Positions 7,718 through 16,975 of a DNA stretch of 53,517 nucleotides are shown piece by piece (positions within the stretch are counted from its first letter, which is position 1; every line of letters starts with the position of its first letter). The notes below the pieces were generated by a model, which was not told the DNA's origin, searched no databases, and saw nothing but the letters and a program-made list of their open reading frames with translations. Made by a program: the position numbers and the translations under genes. The stretch covers positions 1 to 53,517 of the forward strand of contig CACZUZ010000009.1 in the NCBI GenBank assembly GCA_902784465.1. The letters are read 5' to 3'. This DNA is from an uncultured Bacteroidota bacterium (GTDB lineage: Bacteria; Bacteroidota; Bacteroidia; Bacteroidales; P3).

Positions 7718-8767
7718 ATGAACGACGATAAATATTTACGATCCATTAATGACCTAGAGGAGGTTGGTTGTAAGTGGTGGCCAAAAGAAGTCAGGGATGA
7801 AGCAATGAAAGTGAGTATTCTGCAATATCTGCTGGATACTCAGGAGAAATTTATCTCTTTGTTAACTTTGGCTGATAGTAAAAAACCTGAGAAACTATTC
7901 AATCTTCTTGATGCTTCCGACTTTGAATATCATTTGTTTCTAAAGCACCTCATTCTTTTGACAGATGTTGGTTCTGAACCAATTCAACGCATCAATACAT
8001 CATTCAAAGATATCTTCCCAAACAAAGAATTGGTTTATAAATTGGGTCAAAAAGAATACCAGTATACCTTTACAGTTCTTCCTATAAAGGGGAAACCGAA
8101 TAATGAAAAGATGCAGATTGATACCATTGACAACCTACAGACATCTTGCAAGAACAAGGCAATGTGCAAGGATCTTATCATGTTACTGATTTATGGTGCA
8201 GCATCCACAACGCCACGTACTCGCGCAATTCTTTACAAATGTAACGCTTTTGAGTTTTTAGGACAGGAGGAGAAGATAAAACAGTATGTATGTGAGAATT
8301 ACATTCGAGTAAGCAGAATTATTGCAGGTAAAACAGCAACAGATTTGGGTAATGTAGCTCAGGTATATGCTCTTAACTATCTGTCTGAACGGTTGGGCGA
8401 CAACTATAACCTGGTGAATAATGGTACAATTCCCGGTGTTAAATTAGATGATGACAAGGAAGCGACCTTTGATATTGTTGTTGACAGAAAAGACGATAAT
8501 GGAAAAATAAAAAAATATGTTGGTATAGAAGTGTCCTTTCAGGAAACTTCGAACAGCGTCGCGGAGAGAAAAGGACGTGAAGCACAGGCCCGTTTTAGAA
8601 ATACCAACAATAAAAGGAGTTATGTGGCATATATAATTGATGGAGCGGGCAATTTTTCTAGACCTGCTGCCATGAATGATATGTGTAATAACAGTCATTG
8701 TAATGTTGCTTATACTCCTGCAGAATTTGAATTGCTTATAGAGTTTATCAAAGAGAAGATTGGATGA
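7718..8767 (+). CDS. Type II restriction endonuclease
   Basis: A 349-residue protein whose stop overlaps the start of a cytosine methyltransferase by four bases (ATGA), the usual sign of a restriction-modification pair. The C-terminal part carries a PD-(D/E)XK-like core: ATFDIVVDRKDD, then YVGIEVSFQETSNSVAERK near residues 270-290, where the usual E-x-K is E-V-S followed by Q. The N-terminal 200 residues are helical and show no known motif. The enzyme should cut unmethylated DNA in the cytoplasm at the site protected by its partner; the site cannot be read from sequence. Base composition is visibly more AT-rich than the housekeeping genes, in keeping with horizontal acquisition. An RNase-like or other nuclease fold is less likely given the context. 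Confidence 0.75.
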   Translation: MNDDKYLRSINDLEEVGCKWWPKEVRDEAMKVSILQYLLDTQEKFISLLTLADSKKPEKLFNLLDASDFEYHLFLKHLILLTDVGSEPIQRINTSFKDIFPNKELVYKLGQKEYQYTFTVLPIKGKPNNEKMQIDTIDNLQTSCKNKAMCKDLIMLLIYGAASTTPRTRAILYKCNAFEFLGQEEKIKQYVCENYIRVSRIIAGKTATDLGNVAQVYALNYLSERLGDNYNLVNNGTIPGVKLDDDKEATFDIVVDRKDDNGKIKKYVGIEVSFQETSNSVAERKGREAQARFRNTNNKRSYVAYIIDGAGNFSRPAAMNDMCNNSHCNVAYTPAEFELLIEFIKEKIG

Positions 8768-10032
8768 TTAAGTATATAGATCTATTTGCAGGTGTTGGCG
8801 GTATTCGATTGGGAGTAAGCCAGGCTTTATCCAATAATGGGATAGAGTCGAAGTGCGTTCTTTCGAGTGAAATCAACGAAAAAGCCTGCGAAACATACCA
8901 ACTTAATTTTGGCGAGTACCCTAGTGGTGATGTGAAGCTGATTGATGTAATAGAGCCATTTGATTTGCTACTCGGAGGTTTCCCCTGTCAACCTTTTTCT
9001 TATGCTGGCAAACGAAAGGGATTTGGCGATACTCGAGGCACCCTGTTCTTCGAGATTGAGCGATTACTTGAAAAATATAGACCCAAGGCTTTTCTGCTTG
9101 AGAATGTACGCGGGCTTTACACACATGATGAAGGACGCACCTTCGATACTATCATGGACAAACTTCATAACTTAGGTTATGGGACATATGACTTGTTGCA
9201 AAATAGTAGCAATTTTGGAGTGCCACAAAATCGTGTTCGATTGTACATTGTAGGTATCCTGGGAGCCACACCGGAAATGCAACTTGCTACTGATCTCGGA
9301 GCATCAGACTCCCATAAGTACAAACGTAATTCTTTAGTACTCTCTCTCTTTGACGAAAAGCCAAGATGCCGTGTGAATGATGTATTGGAGCCAGAAGTTG
9401 ACGAGAAGTATTTTTGTTCTGCAAAATTTCAACAGATGCTCCGCGAAGCAGTTGGAGATGATTTAAGTACACTCCATGGTTATCGTCTCATTGACTATCG
9501 TGGTGGGCAATCGCTTCATTCCTGGGAATTGGGCATGAAAGGCAAGTGTTCTGAAGCCGAAATTCGCTTCATGAACGCTTTAATACAGAATCGCCGCAAA
9601 CCGATATTTGGTACAGAGCAAGATGGTAAAAAACTGACCCTTGAGCAAATAAAAAGCTTTTATTCTGATTCTGATATAAAAGAGGTAGTAGCATCGTTGA
9701 TTGCAAAACGCTATCTTCAAGAGAAAGATGGCAAATACAATCCTGTCTGTGGTAATATGTCCTTCGAAGTGTTCAAGTTCCTTGATCCCGATAGTATTTC
9801 TGTCACTCTAACATCTTCCGACGCTAATCGTCTTGGTGTAATTCAGCATAATCGTGCTCGACATATTACCCCACGAGAGTGCGCTCGTTTACAAGGTTTC
9901 CCAGAAAATTTCAAACCACATCCTAGCGACAGTTGTGCGTACAAGCAGTTTGGCAATTCGGTAACCGTACCAGTTATCGAGGCCGTCTTCGACGAGTTTA
10001 TAAAGAGAAACCGAGAATCGCTTAACTGGTAA
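8764..10032 (+). CDS. DNA (cytosine-5) methyltransferase
   Basis: A complete 422-residue C5 methyltransferase. Motif I (DLFAGVGGIRLG) is at residues 5-16, the catalytic PCQ in GGFPCQPFSYAGKRKG at about residues 74-76, ENV near residue 113, motif VIII QNRVRLYIVG near 155-165, motif IX RHITPRECARLQGFPENF near 365-380 and motif X YKQFGNSVTVPVIEAV near 395-410. The target-recognition region between VIII and IX is about 190 residues long. It methylates the site cut by the upstream nuclease. No controller (C) protein gene lies nearby, so expression balance may depend on the overlapping translation. Confidence 0.93.
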   Translation: MIKYIDLFAGVGGIRLGVSQALSNNGIESKCVLSSEINEKACETYQLNFGEYPSGDVKLIDVIEPFDLLLGGFPCQPFSYAGKRKGFGDTRGTLFFEIERLLEKYRPKAFLLENVRGLYTHDEGRTFDTIMDKLHNLGYGTYDLLQNSSNFGVPQNRVRLYIVGILGATPEMQLATDLGASDSHKYKRNSLVLSLFDEKPRCRVNDVLEPEVDEKYFCSAKFQQMLREAVGDDLSTLHGYRLIDYRGGQSLHSWELGMKGKCSEAEIRFMNALIQNRRKPIFGTEQDGKKLTLEQIKSFYSDSDIKEVVASLIAKRYLQEKDGKYNPVCGNMSFEVFKFLDPDSISVTLTSSDANRLGVIQHNRARHITPRECARLQGFPENFKPHPSDSCAYKQFGNSVTVPVIEAVFDEFIKRNRESLNW

Positions 10033-10174
10033 AAAGACAATATTCAGAATTCAACATTAGCATGGATACAACAGAAGAAACTTAAGGATATTTCAATAGC
10101 AAATAGACCAAGGGTTTATGATTTATTTATAGGATAAATATCAGCAAATCACACTATTTCCTACACATGAAAGC

Positions 10175-10204
10175 AGAAAGCCTACGGATAACCATAGGCT
10201 TTCT
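10175..10204 (+). terminator. Hairpin downstream of the restriction-modification pair
   Basis: A perfect ten-base inverted repeat, AGAAAGCCTA and TAGGCTTTCT, around a ten-base loop, 143 bases after the methyltransferase stop. No long T run follows, so it is a possible rather than classic terminator. The rest of the 10033-10336 gap holds no gene that I can support; a GGTTTACAAACC palindrome near 10217 and a T8 run at about 10253-10261 are the only other structure. Confidence 0.5.
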
Positions 10205-10336
10205 AATCGTAGTAAGGGGTTTACAAACCTCCATCCTGACTAAAGTTCACGGATTTTTTTTTGATGCTTGGAGCGGGGTGCTAAACAAGAGCAACACAAA
10301 TGTCAGAGCAAAATAAAGAAAGGTGGTGGTGGTGGA

Positions 10337-12220
10337 TTATTCCTTGAGGATCTTCTGCATGGTGACGCCGTTGTCGGTGACGAAGCGGAGGAGGTAGAGG
10401 CCGGCGGGGAGGTCGGAGAGGTCGATTGTGAATTCGGAATTCTGGATACCGGGGTTGGATATTACGAATTGATGGTTTGCGACGGTGCGGCCGTTGAGGT
10501 CGAGGATGCCGACCTCACGCAGGGCTTCGGCGCGGAGGGTGACGACGCCAGAGGTGGGGTTGGGGAAGATAGAGAGTCGGGAGTTGAGGGATGAGTATTG
10601 AGGGTTGTCGATGCCTTCGGTGCCTGCGGTGACGCTGATGTCGTCGATAGCCAAAATGAAATGGCCAGGGCTGTCGTGGTGGCGGAAAGCGATGTAGACA
10701 TCCTGTCCGGCATAAGAGGCCAGCGAGGCAGAACGCTGCACCAGGGTTTCGCCTTGTGTTAAGGTGGTCTCGAAGATGTTGCCGGTGAAGTCGGAAGTTT
10801 CAGTGCCTGTGGTGGAGACGAGGACGCTGTAGTGTTCGGCAAAGTCTTGGTTATGTAATGAGATATCCGTCCATTCGAGGGTGGCACCTTCGGCAGGGAT
10901 GTGCAGCCGCGGGGTAATCATCCAGTTGTCAGGGTTTAAATTGAAATCATAAATATTAAAGGATTCAGAAACATATCTTCCATCATGACTATACCACCCA
11001 TACCCGTCGCCGTCGGCATCGATGAAGGTCCAGCAGTCGAGGTTGTCGGATGGCTCAAAACCGCAGGTGAAGGGCAGGTCGAGTGCAACGCTGCAGTCGG
11101 TGTAGACTGGCTCGGTGGCGCTGGTGACGGCATAGAGAGGCCACATACGGGTGTTAAATTGGGCATAAGAAGAACTCTGGCCATCATATATAGGTTTCCA
11201 TTTGTCAGTAGAGATCCAATGAACGATTTGGGCATTTCCCTCACGGATATCAGTCTCGACGTATGGCATTCCGTCGATGTTGATAATTACCCAAAGGGGC
11301 TTGCTGTCATCCAGTTGGCAGCCAGGGGTTGGGAACTCGACCCAACCGGGTGAGAATTCGCCAGTCGAATAAGTGCCAGTGAAAACCAAGTTCTCGAGCT
11401 GGGGTTCCCCATCAACCTCTTCTTGGCTAACGGAAATAGTGAAGTCGGAGGCTGTGGAAAAGTATTGGACGTAAAAGAATAAGCCACGGAGGTAGTTGCG
11501 TCCTGCCATCATCGAGGCGGGATACTTCACGGCGGCGGCATCACAATAATTCATCATTGTAAATGTTCGAACATTATCGGCATTTACACCGCAATAGGCC
11601 ATGGTGTCGCCGAACTCCCAGTTGGTGAAGGTGAAGGTTGTCGTGGGGATGAAGTTCTGTTGTTGGAAGGTGACGTTGTCCAGGCTGTTGGGGTCGCTGT
11701 TGGCTCCCGAAGCTCCAGTGACGGTCTTGCCGTAGAAGTAGATGTTCCTGTAGCCCATGTCGGTGGTATTCTCGATGCCGACGAGAAGGTTGCCGCCGCT
11801 GTAGGAGTAGGGGGTGGAGAAGGTGATGGTCATCTGACCGCCAGAGCCGGTGGCCTCGATATCGATAGTGCCGCTGTAGACCACAGTGGCTGAACTCTTG
11901 GACACGAAGTCGCTGAGGGTGGTGCCAGAGACCTCCTTCAGGTACACATCGACGGTGGAGAGCGAGGAGAATGGCACGTTGCTTTCGTTGGTGTAGAAGG
12001 TGAGGGCTCTGACGGTGCCGCCGTCCATCGCCGTCAGGCTGTCGGCGGGGATGACGAACTGGCTTCGGGTGAAATCGTCCCAGTAGTAAATATAGGCGGG
12101 GACGTGGTCGCTGGTTTCTGTTCCGTTGTAGACGGTCAATGTCTGCTGAGCCCTTGAAAGCGCGGGGATGCAGAGCAGTGTGAGCAACACTGCGAAGGAA
12201 AGTGTACGAGTTTGTTTCAT
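10337..12220 (-). CDS. T9SS-exported protein with cleaved-adhesin-like domain
   Basis: A 627-residue secreted protein. It starts with a signal peptide (MKQTRTLSFAVLLTLLCIPA..SRAQ). A beta-rich region of about 340 residues follows. Near residues 360-520 comes a choice-of-anchor-J / cleaved adhesin type domain (FTCGFEPSDNLDCW, NPDNWMITPRLHIP, FRHHDSPGHFILAIDDISV). The last about 80 residues are a type A T9SS sorting domain (SIFPNPTSGVVTL ... LPAGLYLLRFVTDNG), so the protein should cross the outer membrane through the type IX system and be anchored or released. The enzyme or adhesive function is unknown. It is monocistronic between the island and the divergent DUF853 gene. Confidence 0.85.
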   Translation of the reverse strand: MKQTRTLSFAVLLTLLCIPALSRAQQTLTVYNGTETSDHVPAYIYYWDDFTRSQFVIPADSLTAMDGGTVRALTFYTNESNVPFSSLSTVDVYLKEVSGTTLSDFVSKSSATVVYSGTIDIEATGSGGQMTITFSTPYSYSGGNLLVGIENTTDMGYRNIYFYGKTVTGASGANSDPNSLDNVTFQQQNFIPTTTFTFTNWEFGDTMAYCGVNADNVRTFTMMNYCDAAAVKYPASMMAGRNYLRGLFFYVQYFSTASDFTISVSQEEVDGEPQLENLVFTGTYSTGEFSPGWVEFPTPGCQLDDSKPLWVIINIDGMPYVETDIREGNAQIVHWISTDKWKPIYDGQSSSYAQFNTRMWPLYAVTSATEPVYTDCSVALDLPFTCGFEPSDNLDCWTFIDADGDGYGWYSHDGRYVSESFNIYDFNLNPDNWMITPRLHIPAEGATLEWTDISLHNQDFAEHYSVLVSTTGTETSDFTGNIFETTLTQGETLVQRSASLASYAGQDVYIAFRHHDSPGHFILAIDDISVTAGTEGIDNPQYSSLNSRLSIFPNPTSGVVTLRAEALREVGILDLNGRTVANHQFVISNPGIQNSEFTIDLSDLPAGLYLLRFVTDNGVTMQKILKE

Positions 12221-12287
12221 GGCAGTTTAATTAATAAAATATTAAAAATTAGCGTAATAGCGATACAGACAAGCTGTTTTTGATGAT

Positions 12288-12296
12288 GCAAAGATA
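12288..12296 (-). promoter_or_regulatory. Promoter -7 box for the T9SS protein
   Basis: The minus strand reads TATCTTTGC, a full match to TAnnTTTGC, 67 bases before the start codon. The -33 element is poor. The rest of the 12221-12384 gap has no other clear signal for the divergent gene. Confidence 0.55.
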
Positions 12297-12384
12297 GCAA
12301 AAAATCTTATAACATTAATCGACAATACAATAAAAAGAACTGGTTTGCGTTGTCTACTCAGGTTAACGAAATACCGGATACAAT

Positions 12385-14034
12385 ATGTACGACAAGGAAA
12401 GGGGGCTGTATATTGCCCACGCAAATTCAGCTCTGAGCACTCCACCGGAGCTTGCACCAGACAGCAATGAGGGTAAACTCTCGATAGTTGGCAAGATGGC
12501 AAACCGCCACGGACTTATAGCCGGAGCCACCGGCACTGGCAAGACGGTCACCCTGCAGGTGATGGCCGAGACCTTCTGCCAAGCCGGGGTGCCATGCTTC
12601 ATGGCCGACATGAAAGGCGACCTCAGCGGCATTGCCAAGGCAGGCACGATGAGCGGCTTCATAGAGAAAAGGAAAGATGAGTTTGGCATTCCGAATCCAC
12701 AGTTTCAGGGATGCCCGGTGCGGTTCTACGATGTCTTTGGCGAGCAGGGTCATCCCATCCGAGCGACGATTTCGCAGATGGGACCACAGCTGCTGTCACG
12801 CCTGCTAGGCTTGAACGAGACGCAGGACGGAGTTCTGAACATCGTCTTCCGGATAGCCGACGACAGGGGGTTGTTGATACTCGACCTGAAAGACCTGCGG
12901 TCGATGCTCGACTATGTGTCGAAGAATGCGAAGGAATACACTTCGACCTACGGCAACATCTCGACGGCGACGGTGGGGGCCATCCAACGGTCGCTGCTGC
13001 AGCTGGAGAACCAAGGGGCCAACGAGTTCTTCGGGGAGCCATCGTTCGACATACGCGACCTGCTTGCCACCGAGGGCGGCAAGGGGGTGATGAGCGTGCT
13101 GGCAGCCGACAAGCTGATGATGCAGCCCAAGCTCTACAGCACCTTCCTGCTATGGATGATATCGGAGCTGTACGCCACGCTGCCCGAGGTTGGCGACCTT
13201 CCAATGCCCAAGCTCATCTTCTTCTTCGACGAGGCCCACATGTTGTTTGAGGACACTCCCAAAGCATTGACTAACAAGATAGAGCAGGTAATCCGGCTAA
13301 TCCGCAGCAAGGGGGTAGGCATCTACTTCATAAGCCAGCTGCCCACCGACATACCCGACAACATACTAGGGCAATTGGGCAACCGAGTGCAGCATGCCCT
13401 GCGCGCCTACACTCCGCGCGACCAGAAGGCCGTTCGCGTAGCTGCCGAGACGTTCCGTCCGAATCCGGCATTCAAGACCGAAGAGGCCATAACGCAGCTC
13501 GAGACGGGCGAAGCGCTGGTGAGCCTGCTGGACGAGAACGGCGCTCCCGGGGTGGTACAGAAAGCGAAGATACTGTTCCCGTTGTCGCAGATAGGTGTCA
13601 TCACCGCTGCCGAGCGAGACGACATAATGAGACGCAGCTCGATAGCGGGCAAATACGAGACCGTCGTCGACCGCGAAAGCGCCTACGAGATGTTGGTTCG
13701 CGAAGAAGAAGAAAACGGAGCACAGGAAACGGAAAACGGAAAACGGAAAACGGAGAGTGGAGAGCGTGGAACAAAAGGCGGAGAAAAGAAAACTGAGAAA
13801 AGCGAAAAGAAAAAAGCTGGCATCGGAGGCAAGGTGTTCAAGGGCGTCCTCACAGCCGTCACGGCCACGCTGGGCACCATCGTCGGCACGGCTGTGAGCA
13901 ACAAGGTGACCGGCAAGGAGACGAAGAGCAAGACCTCTGCCGGGGAGAAGATAATAAAGAATGCCACCTCGTCGGCGACAAGGACCCTGACGAGGGAGGT
14001 GACGCGCAGCATACTCGGCAACCTCGTGAAATGA
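12385..14034 (+). CDS. HerA-like / DUF853 ATPase
   Basis: A 549-residue P-loop ATPase of the HerA-C (DUF853) family, cytoplasmic and of uncertain role, probably acting on DNA. The Walker A is GATGTGKT at residues 47-54, followed by [11 protein letters not shown]. The Walker B is [12 protein letters not shown] near residues 277-288, and the arginine-finger-type region is [20 protein letters not shown]. After the ATPase body comes a linker of about 40 residues rich in E, K, N and G (residues about 440-480), encoded by GAAAAC-GG words. A small-residue hydrophobic segment follows ([20 protein letters not shown]), as often seen in this family. It ends three bases before the LtaS-like gene and is likely co-transcribed with it. 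Confidence 0.85.
   Translation: MYDKERGLYIAHANSALSTPPELAPDSNEGKLSIVGKMANRHGLIAGATGTGKTVTLQVMAETFCQAGVPCFMADMKGDLSGIAKAGTMSGFIEKRKDEFGIPNPQFQGCPVRFYDVFGEQGHPIRATISQMGPQLLSRLLGLNETQDGVLNIVFRIADDRGLLILDLKDLRSMLDYVSKNAKEYTSTYGNISTATVGAIQRSLLQLENQGANEFFGEPSFDIRDLLATEGGKGVMSVLAADKLMMQPKLYSTFLLWMISELYATLPEVGDLPMPKLIFFFDEAHMLFEDTPKALTNKIEQVIRLIRSKGVGIYFISQLPTDIPDNILGQLGNRVQHALRAYTPRDQKAVRVAAETFRPNPAFKTEEAITQLETGEALVSLLDENGAPGVVQKAKILFPLSQIGVITAAERDDIMRRSSIAGKYETVVDRESAYEMLVREEEENGAQETENGKRKTESGERGTKGGEKKTEKSEKKKAGIGGKVFKGVLTAVTATLGTIVGTAVSNKVTGKETKSKTSAGEKIIKNATSSATRTLTREVTRSILGNLVK
13711..13757. repeat. GGAAAAC word array inside the DUF853 gene
   Basis: Within the linker-coding part of the DUF853 gene the words GAAAACGG and GGAAAACGG are repeated about four times. 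The same word family (GAAAACGG then GAGAACGG repeated) forms the intergenic array right after dnaN at 31932. The frame stays open, giving [18 protein letters not shown]. Confidence 0.65.
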
Positions 14035-14037
14035 AAG

Positions 14038-16593
14038 ATGAATTGGCTCTATAGGAAGATATTAGGACGTTCGGATGGTCGGATGAGTGGACGTTCGGAT
14101 GGTCGGATGAGTGGACGTTCGGATGGTCGGATGAGTGGACGTTCGGATGGTCGGATGATTGGTCGTTCGGATGGCCAGATGTCATCATACCTGTCGATTG
14201 CGGGATGTTTCCTGCTGGCCATTGTCGCGTTGAAAATCGTAGAGTTCCTGCTGGCCGGCTTCGATGTACCCAATCGTTTCCAGCTGCTTGTCAATGGGCT
14301 GGTATACAACTGCGTGGTTGTTGCGTGGGCAATCGTTGGCGTAGGTATTGTCCACTTTCTGCTGAGCATGCTCTCTCCAAAGGTGTCCGACGGAGTTGCT
14401 GTGACGCTCCTCGGCCTCCTGCTTGTCAGCGAGACAGGCTTGACCATCTACTCTCTGCACAACGGCTACGTGCTTGGCAGCGAGCTCTTCCTGCGACCGC
14501 TCTCTGAGTCGCTAACCGCCATACGCGGAGCCATGGGCATAGTGATGCCCATCCTGCTCACGATAGCATTGCTGGCGGGCTTCATAGCGTTGGCATTGTG
14601 GAGGGCGAGGAAAAAGAAAAAGAAAGCGGGTGAGATTACGCTCATCGTTTTCGTATCGGCCATGTTGCTCCTCTCGCTCTTTTTCAAGACGTCGCACTTG
14701 TTCACCTTCGGGGTAAGCAACTGCTATGTACACAACAAGTTGTACTACCTTATAGACGACGGCATTAAGTACCGAAAATACTGGAGCGACTCGCCGGAGA
14801 GGCTCGACGACAGTGCCGAGCAGATGGAGAAGCTAAGACTGTCGGATGAGGAGCTGGAGCTGCTGCTTGCCACCCATCCCGAATGGGGCACACCCCTTGA
14901 CAGGGAGTATCCACTGGAGAGAACATACGTTGCCGACACTTTCATTAACCACTGCTTCAGCAAGATAGAAGACTGTACCGAGAAGCCCAACATCGTCGTG
15001 CTACTCGTCGAGTCTATGGGACACGAATTCATGGGATGGGGAGCCATGCCCTTTGTCGACTCGCTGGCAGCCACAGGCCTCTATTGGCCCAACTGCCTGT
15101 CGGCCACGATAAGGAGCTATGGAGCCATACCCGCAATCACCGGCTCGCTCGGTGGGCCTAAGAGTTTCCAGTTCGGAGCCATGCCCGACCACAACAGCCT
15201 CTTCACATTGCTGAAGGGCGAAGGGTACAACACGCGCGCCTACTATGGGGGCGAATTCACGTTTGACTGCATCTACGAATACCTCAGTGCACAGGGAATC
15301 GACTACCTGTCGCCATTCTACGAGAACTACAAGAAAATCCCTGGCGAGAAAGACGACTACTGGTGGGGTGCAGGCGACGACTACCTCTTCACGAACACCA
15401 TAGCCAACATGAACGAGGAAGTGAGTTCGGACGACCCCCACATCTCGCTCATCACCACGCTATCCATGCACGACATACTGAAACTCTCCGACAAGAAGAG
15501 ACAGAGGAGCTATGAGGAGCGTGCAAAGAAGGTGTGCAAGCGCAACCCCCACGTTGCAAGTCAGGTTGCTTCGCACGTTTCGGCGACGCTCTTCACCGAT
15601 GACTGTATAAAAGAGTTTATACACAAGTACAGTCGACGGCCCGACTTTGGCAGAACCATCTTCGTGCTGGTGGGCGACCATGCGTCGGGGCTACAGCAGG
15701 GCGACAAGCTCTCATTCCATCATGTGCCGCTCATCATCTGGTCGCCGCTGGTGAAGAAAGCTGCCAGGTTCAGCCATATAGTAACGCACAACGACATCGC
15801 CCCCGCCCTCTACTCGCTACTGACCAGCCACTACGGCATCAAGGCACAGCCGACCGTCCACTGGCTAGGCGACGGGCTTGGTGCAACGCCAAAGACACTA
15901 CTGATAGTCAACTACATGCACGAAATAACCGACATCATCTACCACAACCGATACTACGAAATGGGAGACCGCTACACGCCGGAGAGCGTCTACACCTTCG
16001 ACACCAGCATGCAGCTCCATAGGGAAGACAACAAGGGCATGGTGGAAGAGACGAGGCGGCAGCTTGAACTGATGAAAGCACTCTATTTCTACACCTACTT
16101 CACCAACCACCTGACGGCCAGGCCGCTTGCGAAACGCCACTATGAAGTGGTGAGGCAACTACAGTCGCAAAACGAGTTCGTTTGCACTTATCCCGACCAG
16201 CCGCCAAGCAAAGCGAGGTTTAACACCATCGAAATCCTTCCCACGACAAACATAGCACTCACAAAAGACTACACGCATGTCCGCGTGGAGATTGAGGCCG
16301 ACGTGAGCATCAACAAGGACATCAACATGCTGCAATACCCCGAGATAGTATTCACCTTCATGGGCAAACAAGAAATACGGGAAGGTGACAAGATGAGCAA
16401 GTTCTTCACTGACAACAACACCAGTGCCACCGGAACCTACCATCTGTCGCTATCCAAAGAGTACCCCCTGGATTCCTCATCTCCAAGCAGCATCAACGTC
16501 GAAGTAAAGACTCCATACAAGGAAGAGGAATACGTAGCCGGCGTAGTGGTGACCCTCACTAATGTCAGATGGTCAATAGCTTACGCAAAATAA
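14038..16593 (+). CDS. LtaS-like membrane sulfatase with repeat-coded N terminus
   Basis: An 851-residue member of the alkaline-phosphatase/sulfatase superfamily resembling lipoteichoic acid synthase-type phosphoglycerol transferases. After an odd N terminus of GRSDGRMS repeats (residues about 9-48) come roughly five membrane segments up to residue 235, then the periplasmic sulfatase domain. That domain has NIVVLLVESMG near residue 320 (metal-binding Glu), the nucleophile region SATIRSYGAIPAITGSLGG and FVLVGDHASG near residue 545 (metal-binding Asp-His). The last about 150 residues are a beta-rich tail. In Bacteroidetes such proteins modify lipid A, glycans or lipids with phosphate-linked groups; the substrate is unknown. 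The start ATG at 14038 lies three bases after the preceding stop. Confidence 0.82.
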   Translation: MNWLYRKILGRSDGRMSGRSDGRMSGRSDGRMSGRSDGRMIGRSDGQMSSYLSIAGCFLLAIVALKIVEFLLAGFDVPNRFQLLVNGLVYNCVVVAWAIVGVGIVHFLLSMLSPKVSDGVAVTLLGLLLVSETGLTIYSLHNGYVLGSELFLRPLSESLTAIRGAMGIVMPILLTIALLAGFIALALWRARKKKKKAGEITLIVFVSAMLLLSLFFKTSHLFTFGVSNCYVHNKLYYLIDDGIKYRKYWSDSPERLDDSAEQMEKLRLSDEELELLLATHPEWGTPLDREYPLERTYVADTFINHCFSKIEDCTEKPNIVVLLVESMGHEFMGWGAMPFVDSLAATGLYWPNCLSATIRSYGAIPAITGSLGGPKSFQFGAMPDHNSLFTLLKGEGYNTRAYYGGEFTFDCIYEYLSAQGIDYLSPFYENYKKIPGEKDDYWWGAGDDYLFTNTIANMNEEVSSDDPHISLITTLSMHDILKLSDKKRQRSYEERAKKVCKRNPHVASQVASHVSATLFTDDCIKEFIHKYSRRPDFGRTIFVLVGDHASGLQQGDKLSFHHVPLIIWSPLVKKAARFSHIVTHNDIAPALYSLLTSHYGIKAQPTVHWLGDGLGATPKTLLIVNYMHEITDIIYHNRYYEMGDRYTPESVYTFDTSMQLHREDNKGMVEETRRQLELMKALYFYTYFTNHLTARPLAKRHYEVVRQLQSQNEFVCTYPDQPPSKARFNTIEILPTTNIALTKDYTHVRVEIEADVSINKDINMLQYPEIVFTFMGKQEIREGDKMSKFFTDNNTSATGTYHLSLSKEYPLDSSSPSSINVEVKTPYKEEEYVAGVVVTLTNVRWSIAYAK
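14065..14181 (+). repeat. 24-base tandem repeat coding the sulfatase N terminus
   Basis: Four nearly identical 24-base units (GGACGTTCGGATGG + TCGGATGAGT) plus a degenerate fifth encode GRSDGRMS repeated. The unit length is a multiple of three, so copy-number change would alter length without breaking the frame. The bases just before it (ATAGGAAGATATTAGGAC) resemble the left edge of the inserts at 18949 and 37121, and the CGGATG words match the intergenic arrays at 28269 and 30627. Confidence 0.9.
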
Positions 16594-16812
16594 AAAATTC
16601 CATTCCACTGAGCATTCCACTCCAGCCTTACCGTCAAACACACCGTCGCCAACCTGCCTTCGTCTCCAAATCCACTCCAATTTCAAATATACATTAATAA
16701 TTTTTAACACAATAAAAACGGTTTTTCCCAGTATTGCCGGCAAGAAAACCGCATCAACTATATTTATTTAATCCAAATAACTTATTTATTACAAACATAT
16801 TACACGGCAAAA

Positions 16813-16850
16813 ACGAAAACTCGAAAAGAAAAGTTTTCGTTTTATGTTTT
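16813..16850 (+). terminator. Terminator hairpin after the sulfatase gene
   Basis: A perfect nine-base stem, ACGAAAACT and AGTTTTCGT, with a ten-base loop, followed by TTTATGTTTTTTT. It lies 220 bases after the sulfatase stop and 20 bases before the next promoter box. The rest of the 16594-16812 gap contains a weaker GGTTTT...AAAACC hairpin near 16718-16752 and short CATTCCACT words near 16600-16620, but no gene. Confidence 0.65.
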
Positions 16851-16869
16851 TTTAACGAAAAAATGTTTG

Positions 16870-16878
16870 TAACTTTGC
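16870..16878 (+). promoter_or_regulatory. Promoter -7 box for the surface cluster
   Basis: TAACTTTGC matches the TAnnTTTGC box, 98 bases before the barrel gene. The leader after it carries the palindrome GTTCGCGCGAAC at 16924-16935, a possible operator or RNA hairpin. Confidence 0.6.
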
Positions 16879-16975
16879 AAAACTATTTGTTTGCTTCCCA
16901 TTGACTTCAGAGTGAAAACATCGGTTCGCGCGAACTGGCGAACAACCACGCATAACCAACACCAATACCGATGCG

